39,452 nucleotides of DNA, from positions 1-39,452 of the forward strand of contig JAXDJX010000011.1 in NCBI GenBank assembly GCA_034667405.1, written 5' to 3'. The notes below the pieces were generated by a model that did no database searches, was not told the origin of the DNA, and saw only the letters and a program-made list of their open reading frames with translations. Made by a program: the position numbers and the translations under genes. The stretch comes from JANXVR01 sp034667405 (GTDB lineage Bacteria > Actinomycetota > UBA4738 > HRBIN12). This document shows positions 1 through 8,182 of this stretch, in pieces. The first letter of the stretch is position 1. The number at the start of each line of letters is the position of its first letter.

Positions 1-941
<941 letters not shown>

Positions 942-990
942 TGAAAAGGTCCCTTTCCGGGTTGTACCGTGATCCCGACGGTCGTTCTCG

Positions 991-1062
991 TAGCGGCGGG
1001 TGGACTCGAACCACCGACACAGCGATTATGAGCCGCTTGCTCTACCTCTGAGCTACGCCGCC
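991..1062 (-). tRNA. tRNA-Met (CAT)
   Basis: A 72-nt cloverleaf on the minus strand. The acceptor GGCGGCG pairs with CGCCGCT (one G-T pair) before discriminator A. The D arm GTAGCTCAGAGGTAGAGC, the 7-nt anticodon loop CTCATAA on a 5-bp stem, and the T arm GGTGGTTCGAGTCCACC are all present. The anticodon CAT fits elongator Met; a lysidine-modified Ile2 cannot be excluded from sequence alone. No CCA is encoded. It lies 49 bp upstream of tuf on the same strand. Confidence 0.93.
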
Positions 1063-1142
1063 GTGTGCGACCACGGAGTCTACCTGCGACGGCGCAACGC
1101 GGCACGTTGCAGCCCGCTAGGACCGACCGTGACCGCTACCCG

Positions 1143-1214
1143 AGCCGGAGCGGGGATTTGAACCCCGGACCTACGCCTTACCATGGCGTTGCTCTACCCC
1201 TGAGCTACTCCGGC
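1143..1214 (-). tRNA. tRNA-Thr (GGT)
   Basis: A 72-nt cloverleaf on the minus strand. The acceptor GCCGGAG pairs perfectly with CTCCGGC before discriminator T. The anticodon stem ACGCC/GGCGT closes the loop ATGGTAA, giving anticodon GGT. The T arm CCGGGGTTCAAATCCCCG is canonical and no CCA is encoded. It is followed 80 bp later by tRNA-Met and then tuf, so a tRNA-tRNA-tuf transcript is likely. Confidence 0.95.
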
Positions 1215-1299
1215 GAGACCGACAAACGGTAGCAGCGTCGGTGTCCTGCCGGTCGAAGGTCCCGTGCCTTTCCAGGTGGGCTCATGCGACGATGGCCAC

Positions 1300-1764
1300 G
1301 TGAGAAAGCTGACGGCGATCGCGATGGTGCTGGTTGCGACGGCCTGCACACACACGATCGTCGACGTGACACGGCCAACCACGCACGTGGTGTTCTCGAC
1401 GGACGGTGGCAGCGCCGCCGAGCTCTCAGTGGGCGTGGCCGAAACGCCCGAGCAGCGTCAGCAGGGCCTCTCCGGGATCAAGCGTCTTCACACGGGCTAC
1501 GGCATGGCCTTTTCCTACGAGCAGCCCACCACCGACGAGTTCTGGATGAAGGACACCCTCATCCCGCTCTCAGTGGCGTTCGTTCGAACGGACGGGACCA
1601 TCGTTGCCATCCGGAAGATGATCCCGTGTACGGCCGACCCCTGCCCCACCTACGCCTCCCCTGAGCCCTACACGCTGGCCATCGAGGCGTCCCCCGGCTG
1701 GTTCCGATCGAACCACATCGCACCCGGCGACTCGGCGGCTCTAGAGGAGGCTTCGAGTGTCTGA
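1300..1764 (+). CDS. DUF192 family lipoprotein
   Basis: A 154-aa predicted exported protein of the DUF192 family, a small fold of unknown biochemical role usually found outside the membrane. The GTG at 1300 starts a basic, hydrophobic signal ending VATAC, a plausible though weak lipobox with Cys16. An in-frame ATG at 1264 would spoil the signal peptide. Family hallmarks follow: RQQGLSG, GYGMAFSY, DEFWMKDTLIPLSVAF and a Pro-Cys pair near IRKMIPC. It overlaps the next gene by 8 nt, so the two are probably co-translated. The family call is secure; substrate and partner are unknown. Confidence 0.85.
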   Translation: MRKLTAIAMVLVATACTHTIVDVTRPTTHVVFSTDGGSAAELSVGVAETPEQRQQGLSGIKRLHTGYGMAFSYEQPTTDEFWMKDTLIPLSVAFVRTDGTIVAIRKMIPCTADPCPTYASPEPYTLAIEASPGWFRSNHIAPGDSAALEEASSV

Positions 1765-2062
1765 ATGCATGCTCTGCGACGCTGAACGCCTCACCGACCT
1801 CTACTACGAAGATGAAGAGGTCTGGGTCACCGATTGCGTGGTCTGCATGACACCGATGGTGGTGTGGACGGTGCACGGACTCCCCGACCCCGTCGTGGAG
1901 GGCCGTTTGCTCACGCATCTGGAGCGGGAGGCCGAACGGCGCTACGGCCCCGGCGGGTATTACGTCGACGGGCAACGCCGGCGCATCCCGGATCACTGGC
2001 ACGCGCATGCACGGCCCGTTGGTGGCTTCTTCGACCCGAGGAGCAGTCTTTTTCGACCCTGA
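1757..2062 (+). CDS. Small Cys/His hypothetical protein (zinc-ribbon plus HWHAHAR)
   Basis: A 101-aa protein started by GTG at 1757 behind a strong ribosome site (AGAGGAGG, 7-nt spacing). The site lies inside the end of the DUF192 gene, which implies coupling. Two CxxC pairs (Cys4/Cys7 and Cys27/Cys30) could hold one zinc. The C-terminus has an IPDHWHAHARP segment (about residues 78-88) reminiscent of the His-rich loop of HIT-type nucleotide-binding proteins. I recall similar short hypothetical proteins in actinobacteria, but no function is established. Coding is supported by the ribosome site, the overlap and the conserved-looking motifs. Confidence 0.72.
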   Translation: MSECMLCDAERLTDLYYEDEEVWVTDCVVCMTPMVVWTVHGLPDPVVEGRLLTHLEREAERRYGPGGYYVDGQRRRIPDHWHAHARPVGGFFDPRSSLFRP

Positions 2063-2105
2063 TGGGGCCGCCATGTAACGGAAACGTCAAGAAGTGAACC
2101 TTCCC

Positions 2106-2135
2106 TTGACACCAGGCCTTTCGTCCGGTTATCTC
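2106..2135 (+). promoter_or_regulatory. Candidate promoter of the sulfate operon
   Basis: TTGACA at 2106-2111 is a perfect -35 box. TATCTC at 2130-2135 is a weak -10 match 18 bp downstream. Transcription from about 2142 would give a leader of about 160 nt before the sbp start, containing both 18-bp repeats. This is inferred from sequence only. Confidence 0.5.
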
Positions 2136-2151
2136 TACGGACACGTCGCGC

Positions 2152-2247
2152 GACCGGACCACCGGAGACGGCGTGAGCACCCCCTGCGGAAGGGTAGTTG
2201 CGCCCCCGCAAAACAGACGCCCTTCGGTTGACCGGACCACCGGAGAC
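2152..2247 (+). promoter_or_regulatory. Leader element: two 18-bp direct repeats flanking a hairpin
   Basis: GACCGGACCACCGGAGAC occurs identically at 2152-2169 and 2230-2247, 78 bp start to start. Between them, CGGAAGGG (2187-2194) can pair with CCCTTCGG (2220-2227) with one mismatch. Inside that, TTGCG (2198-2202) pairs with CGCAA (2207-2211) around a CCCC loop. The arrangement lies wholly in the predicted leader of the sulfate operon and suggests RNA- or protein-mediated control. It does not match the SAM or other riboswitch consensus sequences I know. A GTG-started short frame at 2173 with one Cys codon is present but unconvincing as a leader peptide. Confidence 0.55.
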
Positions 2248-2303
2248 CGATCCCACTCACACAGTCGGCGTTCCCTGATGCCGGCCGGAAGGAGAGATCG
2301 GTT

Positions 2304-3389
2304 ATGTCTATCCGTACCCGGAGAGGACTCGGAGCGATACTCGCCCTGACCCTCACCACGGCACTCGCCGCGTGCAGTAGCAGCAGCAGCGACTCTGCTG
2401 CCGGCACCGACGGCCAATGCACACCCGCGGATCTGCCCACTATCAACCTCGCGGCGTACAGCACCGCGCGCGGTGTCTACGGGGCCCTCATCCCTGCGTT
2501 CCAGACCATTTGGAAGGATGCGCACGACGGGCAGCAAGTGAAGTTCCTTGAGTCCTACGATGGCTCTACAACGCAATCCCAGAACGTCATCAACGGCTTC
2601 CCGGCCGACATCGTGGCGCTATCACTCGCCCCGGACGTCACCGCCATCCAGGACGCCGGACTCATCACCAGCGATTGGACCACCGACCAGAATTCCGGGG
2701 GTGCGGATGCGGGGATGGTCTCTTCCTCCGTCGTCGCGTTCGACGTTCGTCCCGGAAACCCGCTGGGGATCGCCGATTACTCCGATCTGACGACGCCCGG
2801 CGTTGAAGTGCTGACACCGGACCCCGCGCAGTCCGGCGGTGCACGGTGGAACCTGGTGTCGGCCTACGGCGCCGCGATGCGTGGGTACACGGGCAACACG
2901 AAGGATGATGAGACGGGCGCAGGCAACCTGCTGAAGGGGATCATCAGCAACGTCAAGGCCTTCGACAAGAGTGCTCACGCGTCGGTCCAGAACTTCGAGG
3001 CCGGAGTTGGTGACGTGGCCATCACCTATGAGAACGAGATCCTCACCGCGCAGGATGCGGGACTCCCGGACGAAGCCGTCTACCCGGAGTCCGCGGTTCA
3101 GATCCAGAACCCGGTAGCGATCGTCGACAAGAACGTCGACGACCACTGTGTTCGGCCGATCGCAGAGGCTTTCGTGCAGTTCCTGCACTCGAAGGACGCC
3201 AAAGCGATCTACGCGAAGAACGGGTTCCTTCGTCCGGTTGATCTCGCCTCCGCCCAGAAGGGCGGGCCCGGGATGCCGGCGATCAAGGACCTGTGGACCG
3301 TGGATGAGATCGGCGGTTGGGACGCCCTGACGGAGAAGCTGTTCAGCGACACCGGCGTGGCCACCCAGGCCATCGCCAGTCAGGGATAA
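2304..3389 (+). CDS. sbp: Sulfate-binding lipoprotein of the sulfate ABC importer
   Basis: A 361-aa solute-binding protein that captures sulfate (or thiosulfate) outside the membrane and hands it to CysTW. The signal peptide ends LAAC (lipid-anchored Cys24) and is followed by a Ser-rich linker. Family segments include the SYDGSTTQSQNVINGFPADIVALS region, which contributes to the anion site, WTTDQNSGG, TPDPAQSGGARWN, and a late TYENEIL segment. The ATG follows GGAGAG with good spacing. It is the first gene of an operon with cysT, cysW, cysA and a DUF2292 gene. Length and order are typical of SulT-type importers. Confidence 0.93.
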   Translation: MSIRTRRGLGAILALTLTTALAACSSSSSDSAAGTDGQCTPADLPTINLAAYSTARGVYGALIPAFQTIWKDAHDGQQVKFLESYDGSTTQSQNVINGFPADIVALSLAPDVTAIQDAGLITSDWTTDQNSGGADAGMVSSSVVAFDVRPGNPLGIADYSDLTTPGVEVLTPDPAQSGGARWNLVSAYGAAMRGYTGNTKDDETGAGNLLKGIISNVKAFDKSAHASVQNFEAGVGDVAITYENEILTAQDAGLPDEAVYPESAVQIQNPVAIVDKNVDDHCVRPIAEAFVQFLHSKDAKAIYAKNGFLRPVDLASAQKGGPGMPAIKDLWTVDEIGGWDALTEKLFSDTGVATQAIASQG

Positions 3390-3397
3390 GGCAGACG

Positions 3398-4273
3398 ATG
3401 AGCAGCGCCGCGCAGGCAGCTGAACGCGGTCGGTCGCGACTATTTTCCCGTCGCGCCGCTGCAAGGCTGCGCCACGCTAGCCTGCGCGGCGCTGCCATCG
3501 TCTATCTCGGAGCGATGGTGGCACTTCCCGTGGCCGCCGTCATCGACAAAGGGTTCGGCGGAGGGCTGGGCGCGCTGCGCGCAGCCCTCGCCGCCCCTTC
3601 TGCGTGGCACGCCATCACGCTGACGCTGGAGACGGCCACCCTGGCCACGCTGTTCAACATGGTGTTCGGCACGGCCCTTGCCTGGGTCTTGGTTCGATAC
3701 GAGTTCCCCGGCAGGCGGTTGCTGTCGGTGGTCTGTGACCTTCCATTGGCCATCCCCACCCTGGTGACCGGGGTGATGCTCGTCGCCATCTACGGACCCA
3801 ACTCCCCCGTGGGCCGATGGTTGGAGGACGCGGGCATCACGATCATCTATGCACCCCTCGGAATCCTCATCGCCTTGATGGTCGTCACGCTGCCCTTCGT
3901 CGTCCGGGCCGTCCAACCGGTCCTCCTTGAGATCGACCCCGCCGAGGAAGAGGCCGCGGCGACACTCGGAGCCGGCGGCTGGACGTCGTTCCGAAAGATC
4001 GTGCTCCCTGCGATCCGGCCCGCGATCGTCGCGGGATCGCTGCTCACGTTCGCCCGCTGCCTCGGTGAGTTCGGAGCGATCGTCATCGTGTCCGGGAACA
4101 CGGGGCGCACTATCACGGCGCCCGTCTTCATCGCCCAGCTGATCGGACAGTTCCGCTATGAGGACGCCGCGGCGATCGCGACCCTCTTGTTCACGATCTC
4201 GTTCTTCCTGGTGTTGGCAACCGTGCGGCTCCAGCGGCGGCCCGAGGCGTCAGAAGAAGAAGAGGCCGCATGA
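3398..4273 (+). CDS. cysT: Sulfate ABC transporter permease CysT
   Basis: A 291-aa inner-membrane permease of the CysTWA importer. The ATG at 3398, 8 nt after the sbp stop, fits the operon; an upstream in-frame start would lie inside sbp. It has about six hydrophobic helices, the first near residues 30-52. The cytoplasmic EAA loop that contacts the ATPase reads EEEAAATLGAGGWTSFRKIV (about residues 185-204), followed by the typical LPAIRPAI. The segment LGEFGAIVIVSGN is a strong CysT/CysW signature. It overlaps cysW by 4 nt (ATGA). Confidence 0.94.
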   Translation: MSSAAQAAERGRSRLFSRRAAARLRHASLRGAAIVYLGAMVALPVAAVIDKGFGGGLGALRAALAAPSAWHAITLTLETATLATLFNMVFGTALAWVLVRYEFPGRRLLSVVCDLPLAIPTLVTGVMLVAIYGPNSPVGRWLEDAGITIIYAPLGILIALMVVTLPFVVRAVQPVLLEIDPAEEEAAATLGAGGWTSFRKIVLPAIRPAIVAGSLLTFARCLGEFGAIVIVSGNTGRTITAPVFIAQLIGQFRYEDAAAIATLLFTISFFLVLATVRLQRRPEASEEEEAA

Positions 4274-5115
4274 GCCAGGCGCGGTCACGGAACAACGCGT
4301 CGACGCGCACCCGGCTGGTGCGCGGTGGCATCTTGGGCGCCTGCCTCCTCTATATAGGCATCCTGCTCTTGGTGCCGCTGGGTGGCATCATCTGGGGTAC
4401 GTTCAAGGCCGGATCCTCGGTCGTTGGCAACACGTTCGGTCAGGCTGACGTTCGGCACGCGTTCCTCCTCACCGGCGTGATCACCCTCATCACGATCGTC
4501 GTGACGACGATGCTGGGTGTGATCGTGGCGTGGGTGCTCGCGCGCCAACGCTTCGTCGGCAGGAGTCTGCTCAACGCGTTCGTCGACCTCCCATTCGCGA
4601 TGTCCGCCGTCACCGTGGGCCTGGCCGCAGTGCTGTTGTTCGGCCGCGTCGGCTGGTTCGAATCGTTCTTCGACTCACGCGGGATCCACATCATCTATGC
4701 CCTCCCGTCCATGGTCTTGGTCACGATCTTCATCAGCATCCCGTTCACCGTCCGCGAGGTGGCGCCGGTACTGGAAGAGATCGGGACGTCCGAAGAAGAC
4801 GCGGCGCGAACCCTCGGCGCCTCCACGTGGCAGAGTTTCTTCCGAGTGACCCTGCCGAACATCCGGTGGGCCCTCCTCTACGGCGTCGCCCTCTCCACCG
4901 CCCGCGCGATGGGCGAGATCGGCGCCGTCATCATCGTGAGCGGCTCGATCCAGGGCCAGACCGAGACTGCGACACTCTTCGTAGTGCGCGCACTCGACGA
5001 ACGACAGACATCACAGGCATACCTGGTGGCCCTCACCCTGGCCGCCATTTCCGTCCTGCTGCTCGTGGGCATCGAAACCGCCCGCAGCCGCCTCGAAAGG
5101 AGGAAGACCCGATGA
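4270..5115 (+). CDS. cysW: Sulfate ABC transporter permease CysW
   Basis: A 281-aa second permease that pairs with CysT to form the sulfate channel. A basic N-terminus precedes a first helix near residues 20-42 and five further helices. The EAA loop reads EEDAARTLGASTWQSFFRVT and is followed by LPNIRWALLYG. The segment MGEIGAVIIVSGSI corresponds to the CysT signature LGEFGAIVIVSGN. The ATGA overlaps with cysT upstream and cysA downstream imply coupled translation and 1:1 assembly. Confidence 0.94.
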   Translation: MSQARSRNNASTRTRLVRGGILGACLLYIGILLLVPLGGIIWGTFKAGSSVVGNTFGQADVRHAFLLTGVITLITIVVTTMLGVIVAWVLARQRFVGRSLLNAFVDLPFAMSAVTVGLAAVLLFGRVGWFESFFDSRGIHIIYALPSMVLVTIFISIPFTVREVAPVLEEIGTSEEDAARTLGASTWQSFFRVTLPNIRWALLYGVALSTARAMGEIGAVIIVSGSIQGQTETATLFVVRALDERQTSQAYLVALTLAAISVLLLVGIETARSRLERRKTR

Positions 5116-6218
5116 GCACCCCCATCGTGGTCAAGGATCTGACGAAACGCTTCGGCGGGTTCACTGCCGTTGAGGACGTGACGTTCACGGCTCCAGCCGG
5201 CGCGGTCACCGCGCTGCTCGGCCCCAGCGGCTCGGGCAAGTCGACGGTGCTCCGGATGATCGCCGGCCTCGAGGAGCCCACCAGCGGTCGGATCTGGATG
5301 GGCGACGAGGAGCTTACGGCCAAGAGCGTTCAGGAGCGGCGGGTCGGGTTCGTCTTCCAGCATTTCGCGCTCTTCCGCCACATGAACGTGGAAGACAACG
5401 TCGGGTTCGGCCTATCGGTGCGTAAGGAGCCGAAGGATCAAGTGCGCGCCCGGGTCATGGAGCTTCTGGAATTGGTGCAGCTGGCACCGTTCGCCGGTCG
5501 CTACCCCGATCAACTCTCAGGCGGCCAGCGCCAGCGTGTAGCGCTCGCGCGAGCCCTTGCCCCGCGTCCGAAGGTCCTCTTGTTGGACGAGCCGTTCGGT
5601 GCGTTGGACGCCAAGGTGCGTCAAGACCTCAGACGTTGGCTCGATGAGCTCCACCGCGAACTCGGCGTCACCAGTCTCCTCGTCACCCACGACCAGGAGG
5701 AAGCCATGGAGCTCGCCAATCAGATCGTGGTCATGCACGAAGGCAAGGTCGAACAGGTCGGCAACCCAGGACAGATCTACGACGAGCCGGTGACGCCGTT
5801 CGTCGCCGGATTCGTCGGGTCGGCGAACGTCCTGCACGGCGAGGTCCTCGACGGCCACGTCCGGCTGGGCGCCCTTCGCGTGCCGGGCGCCGGACATCTC
5901 GAGGAGGGCGCGGCGGCGGCGGCCTACGTTCGCCCGCACGATGTCCGGATCGCCCCCGATGTCCCCACGGATCCGTTCTCGAACGCGAAGGCAACCGTGG
6001 TACGGATCACCTCACTGGGATGGCTCGCCCGCGTGAGCCTTCAGCTCCCCGACGGCCAGGTCATCGTCGCCCACATCCCCCAAGAGGAACTGTTCGGTGC
6101 CAAGGAGCAGGACGAGGTGTGGCTGGATCTTCGGAACCCGAAGGCCTTCTTGCGGTCGGCGCCCGGGGAGGCACCGACCGATGCGTCGACACCGGATCCG
6201 GCACCCGCCACGAGATGA
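5112..6218 (+). CDS. cysA: Sulfate/thiosulfate import ATP-binding protein CysA
   Basis: The 368-aa ATPase that drives sulfate import through CysTW. The ATG at 5112 overlaps the cysW stop by 4 nt. Walker A GPSGSGKST is at residues 37-45, the Q-loop at VFQHFALF, the signature LSGGQ at 135-139, Walker B VLLLDE at 155-160 and the switch His at 193. The C-terminal 130 residues form a TOBE-type regulatory domain (YVRPHDVRI onward), as in CysA and other long ABC importer ATPases. It overlaps the DUF2292 gene by 4 nt. The same reading frame is open upstream inside cysW, but that part is not coding. Confidence 0.95.
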   Translation: MSTPIVVKDLTKRFGGFTAVEDVTFTAPAGAVTALLGPSGSGKSTVLRMIAGLEEPTSGRIWMGDEELTAKSVQERRVGFVFQHFALFRHMNVEDNVGFGLSVRKEPKDQVRARVMELLELVQLAPFAGRYPDQLSGGQRQRVALARALAPRPKVLLLDEPFGALDAKVRQDLRRWLDELHRELGVTSLLVTHDQEEAMELANQIVVMHEGKVEQVGNPGQIYDEPVTPFVAGFVGSANVLHGEVLDGHVRLGALRVPGAGHLEEGAAAAAYVRPHDVRIAPDVPTDPFSNAKATVVRITSLGWLARVSLQLPDGQVIVAHIPQEELFGAKEQDEVWLDLRNPKAFLRSAPGEAPTDASTPDPAPATR

Positions 6219-6439
6219 CGAGTGGAGGGATCGCGACGGCAGCCACCACCGACGACTCGCCCGATGAGGGACTCCCCATCGACGCGATCCGCTTCGGGGC
6301 GCTCGATGCCGAGCGGCGCACACTCCTGCTCAACATCCACGAACTGCTCGAAGAGATCTCCTACGGCAGCGTGGTCATCGTGCTGCAGGACGGGCGCGTG
6401 ATCCAGATGGAGACGAGCGAGAAGATCCGGCTGCGCTAA
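6215..6439 (+). CDS. DUF2292 (YezD-like) small protein
   Basis: A 74-aa acidic protein. The core LLLNIHELLEEISYGSVVIVLQDGRVIQMETSEKIRL (about residues 37-73, described here only by its ends) matches the DUF2292 family. Its members, such as YezD of Bacillus, are small proteins often encoded beside sulfate assimilation or transport genes. Their function is not established. The ATG at 6215 overlaps the cysA stop by 4 nt, so it is the last gene of the sulfate operon and a plausible accessory or regulator of uptake. The first 25 residues are low-complexity. Confidence 0.82.
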   Translation: MTSGGIATAATTDDSPDEGLPIDAIRFGALDAERRTLLLNIHELLEEISYGSVVIVLQDGRVIQMETSEKIRLR

Positions 6440-6475
6440 GGGTCGAGAGCCGCGACCTCAATGTCATCCCCGTCA

Positions 6476-7516
6476 TCAGGTCCTGCTCAGGAATCTCTCA
6501 ACATCCGCCGCGTCGCTCTCGAGGGCGTTGGCATCGGCCCGTTTCAATGGCGCGAACGTGGCCAGAACCACCCGTCCCTTCTTCATGCTCCAGGTGCCGA
6601 CCGCGCGTCCGCGAACCAGGGCGAACGGACGGAACAATCCGTTGTTCGTGACGATGGTGGCGTGAGAACCGACGATCGGTTCGCGCGACACCCATCCCAA
6701 CAGGAGAGGGTCGAACTGACCCAACAGTCGCGGCGGGGGGAGCTTCGGCTGGGGCGTGGTGACTTCGGAGATGGCGAGCAGACCGCCAGGACGCTCATGC
6801 ATCGTGTCCGCCACGGCCGAGAGCCCGGCCCGAGCGTCGCGAAGCGTGATCCCTGCCCACTTGGCGAGATCGCGATCATCCGCCGGGCCGTGCCCGACGA
6901 GGAAGCGACGAGCCAGTTCGGCCAGAGCCGCGGGCCTGCCGACGGTCGCCGAGGCTCCAACCCAGTCGCGCACCGATACGAAGGCGTGGTCCGACCCGGC
7001 GACCGGACCCCGCACGGCGATCCCGCGAAGGCTGGAGAGCATGAGGAGATGCACCAGGGCCTGTCCCTGCGTGGGAACGTCGGCCGAGTCCAGCCGATCC
7101 CGCAGTTGGTTGCGGGTCAGCGGCCCTTCCTCCGTGAGGGATCGCTCGATGACGGCAACCCCCCGATCAGCTGCCTCCACGGACACACCTTCCTGCGCGA
7201 GCCTCCGGGCGTTGCCGGTTAGGAGCTGCGGGGTGGTCAGGGCCTGCAGCAATGGGTAGTCCTCGGTTCGCACCAGGTGGAGCGTGCCGCGGTTGAGCCA
7301 GGTGATGAGCAGCAGACCTTCGTTCAGCGCTCGATCGACATCGGCGGCGCTCAGTCCTCGCGTCCTGGCCCGGACGGCGAGCCGAGCACCCCGGATATCC
7401 TGACCCTGGATGGCCAAGAGGTGCTTCGCGACGGCCACGGCATCGGCCGCCGGCGGGCCGGAGAGGAGTTGCGAGGCGAGACGTTCGGCCGTTGGCGCAG
7501 AAGGGGCTGGCGGCAT
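6476..7516 (-). CDS. Winged-helix DNA-binding domain protein (HTH_42 / AlkX-like)
   Basis: A 346-aa protein of the PF06224 winged-helix family, which includes DNA glycosylase-like proteins of the YcaQ/AlkX type. Typical segments are AVAVAKHLLAIQGQD near the N-terminus, NRGTLHLVRTEDYPLL, the middle helical block with GHGPADDRDLAKWAGI, and the C-terminal LLGQFDPLLLGW followed by NGLFRPFALVRGRAVGTW. Members of this actinobacterial branch are usually annotated only as winged-helix proteins; a role in repairing cross-links or alkylated bases is known for relatives but inferred here. It is monocistronic and faces away from the YdeI-like gene. Confidence 0.85.
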   Translation of the reverse strand: MPPAPSAPTAERLASQLLSGPPAADAVAVAKHLLAIQGQDIRGARLAVRARTRGLSAADVDRALNEGLLLITWLNRGTLHLVRTEDYPLLQALTTPQLLTGNARRLAQEGVSVEAADRGVAVIERSLTEEGPLTRNQLRDRLDSADVPTQGQALVHLLMLSSLRGIAVRGPVAGSDHAFVSVRDWVGASATVGRPAALAELARRFLVGHGPADDRDLAKWAGITLRDARAGLSAVADTMHERPGGLLAISEVTTPQPKLPPPRLLGQFDPLLLGWVSREPIVGSHATIVTNNGLFRPFALVRGRAVGTWSMKKGRVVLATFAPLKRADANALESDAADVERFLSRT

Positions 7517-7593
7517 CGGGATGAACCTACCGCAGCGCCGAAGGCGAGGCGCCGTAGGGACACACGCGTGTCTGGGAGGAAAAAGGAGGGCTC

Positions 7594-8034
7594 ATGAGAT
7601 TCCGCACCACGCTGGAGCTGGCCGGCAAGGCCGCCACAGGCCTCGAGGTCCCGGAGAAGGTGGTCACCGGGCTCGGACACGGCAAGCGGCCGCCGGTCCG
7701 GGTCACCATCAACGGCTACACCTACCGCACCACCGTGGCGCCCATGGGAGGGAGATTCCTTATCCCTGTGAGCGCGGCGATCCGCGAGGCGGCAGATGTC
7801 GCCGCCGGTGACAAGCTCAACGTCGACATAGAAGTCGATACCGATCCGCGCGAGGTGAGCGTCCCGAACGACCTTGCCAGCGCACTCAAGCGGGATCCGG
7901 CGGCGAAGAAGGCGTTCGAGAGTCTCTCGTACAGCAACAAACACCGGATCGTGCTGTCCATCGAAGACGCGAAAACATCGGAGACACGGCAGCGCCGCAT
8001 CGCGAGATCCCTCACCACGCTCGGAGAACCGTAA
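7594..8034 (+). CDS. DUF1905 / YdeI-OmpD-associated (OmdA) domain protein
   Basis: A 146-aa cytoplasmic protein with two small domains. Residues 1-90 form the DUF1905 barrel (GLEVPEKVV, VRVTINGYTYRTTVAPMGGRFLIPVSAAIR). Residues 95-146 form the OmdA-like helical domain (DLASALKRDPAAKKAFESLS, then YSNKHRIVLSIEDAKTSETR). An excellent ribosome site (AAAGGAGGG) lies 3 nt before the ATG. Proteins of this architecture are common in actinobacteria and linked to stress loci, but no activity is proven. It starts 77 bp from the divergent winged-helix gene. Confidence 0.87.
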   Translation: MRFRTTLELAGKAATGLEVPEKVVTGLGHGKRPPVRVTINGYTYRTTVAPMGGRFLIPVSAAIREAADVAAGDKLNVDIEVDTDPREVSVPNDLASALKRDPAAKKAFESLSYSNKHRIVLSIEDAKTSETRQRRIARSLTTLGEP

Positions 8035-8061
8035 CGGGTCGTCCCCCGGCGACGGCTCTGC

Positions 8062-8098
8062 TAGCCTCGACCGATCTGCACCCGATCTGCATCCGATC
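8062..8098 (+). promoter_or_regulatory. Candidate erm promoter -10 with 11-bp periodic repeats
   Basis: TAGCCT at 8062-8067, with TGC just before it, is a good actinobacterial -10 box; no clear -35 is visible. Immediately downstream CCGATC recurs at 8071, 8082 and 8093 with exact 11-bp spacing, and the first two copies extend to CCGATCTGCA. One-turn spacing is compatible with a DNA-binding protein on one helix face, but it could be chance duplication. Confidence 0.4.
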
Positions 8099-8116
8099 GC
8101 GAGGAGTGAGATAGCG

Positions 8117-8182
8117 ATGGTCATGGTGATGGTCCGTGGACGCTCGAGGGCGTTCGCCACGGTCGGAGGAGTCGCGACCTAG
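8117..8182 (+). CDS. Possible 21-aa leader peptide overlapping the erm start
   Basis: An ATG at 8117 lies 10 nt after a GAGGAG ribosome site (8101-8106) and opens a 21-codon frame ending at TAG 8180-8182. The frame overlaps the first codons of erm in another frame. The peptide starts MVMVMV and continues RGRSRAF, giving two Arg-X-Arg motifs (residues 7-9 and 9-11). Macrolide-bound ribosomes are known to stall at +X+ motifs in erm leader peptides. The erm GTG at 8136 has no ribosome site of its own, so translation may depend on this frame. Coding is not proven. Confidence 0.45.
   Translation: MVMVMVRGRSRAFATVGGVAT

Noticed and set aside
2173..2349. GTG-started short frame in the sulfate leader containing Cys codons
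   Set aside because: Only isolated Cys codons, overlaps the sbp start out of frame, and no conserved leader-peptide pattern is recognisable.
4530..6218. 562-codon frame that would fuse a cysW-overlapping segment to CysA
   Set aside because: Sequence before ATG 5112 is an Arg/Pro-rich shadow of cysW; CysA begins at the ATGA overlap.
6441..6457. Small hairpin GGTCG/CGACC between the DUF2292 and winged-helix genes
   Set aside because: Five base pairs with a 7-nt loop is too weak to call a terminator, though it lies where one would be expected.
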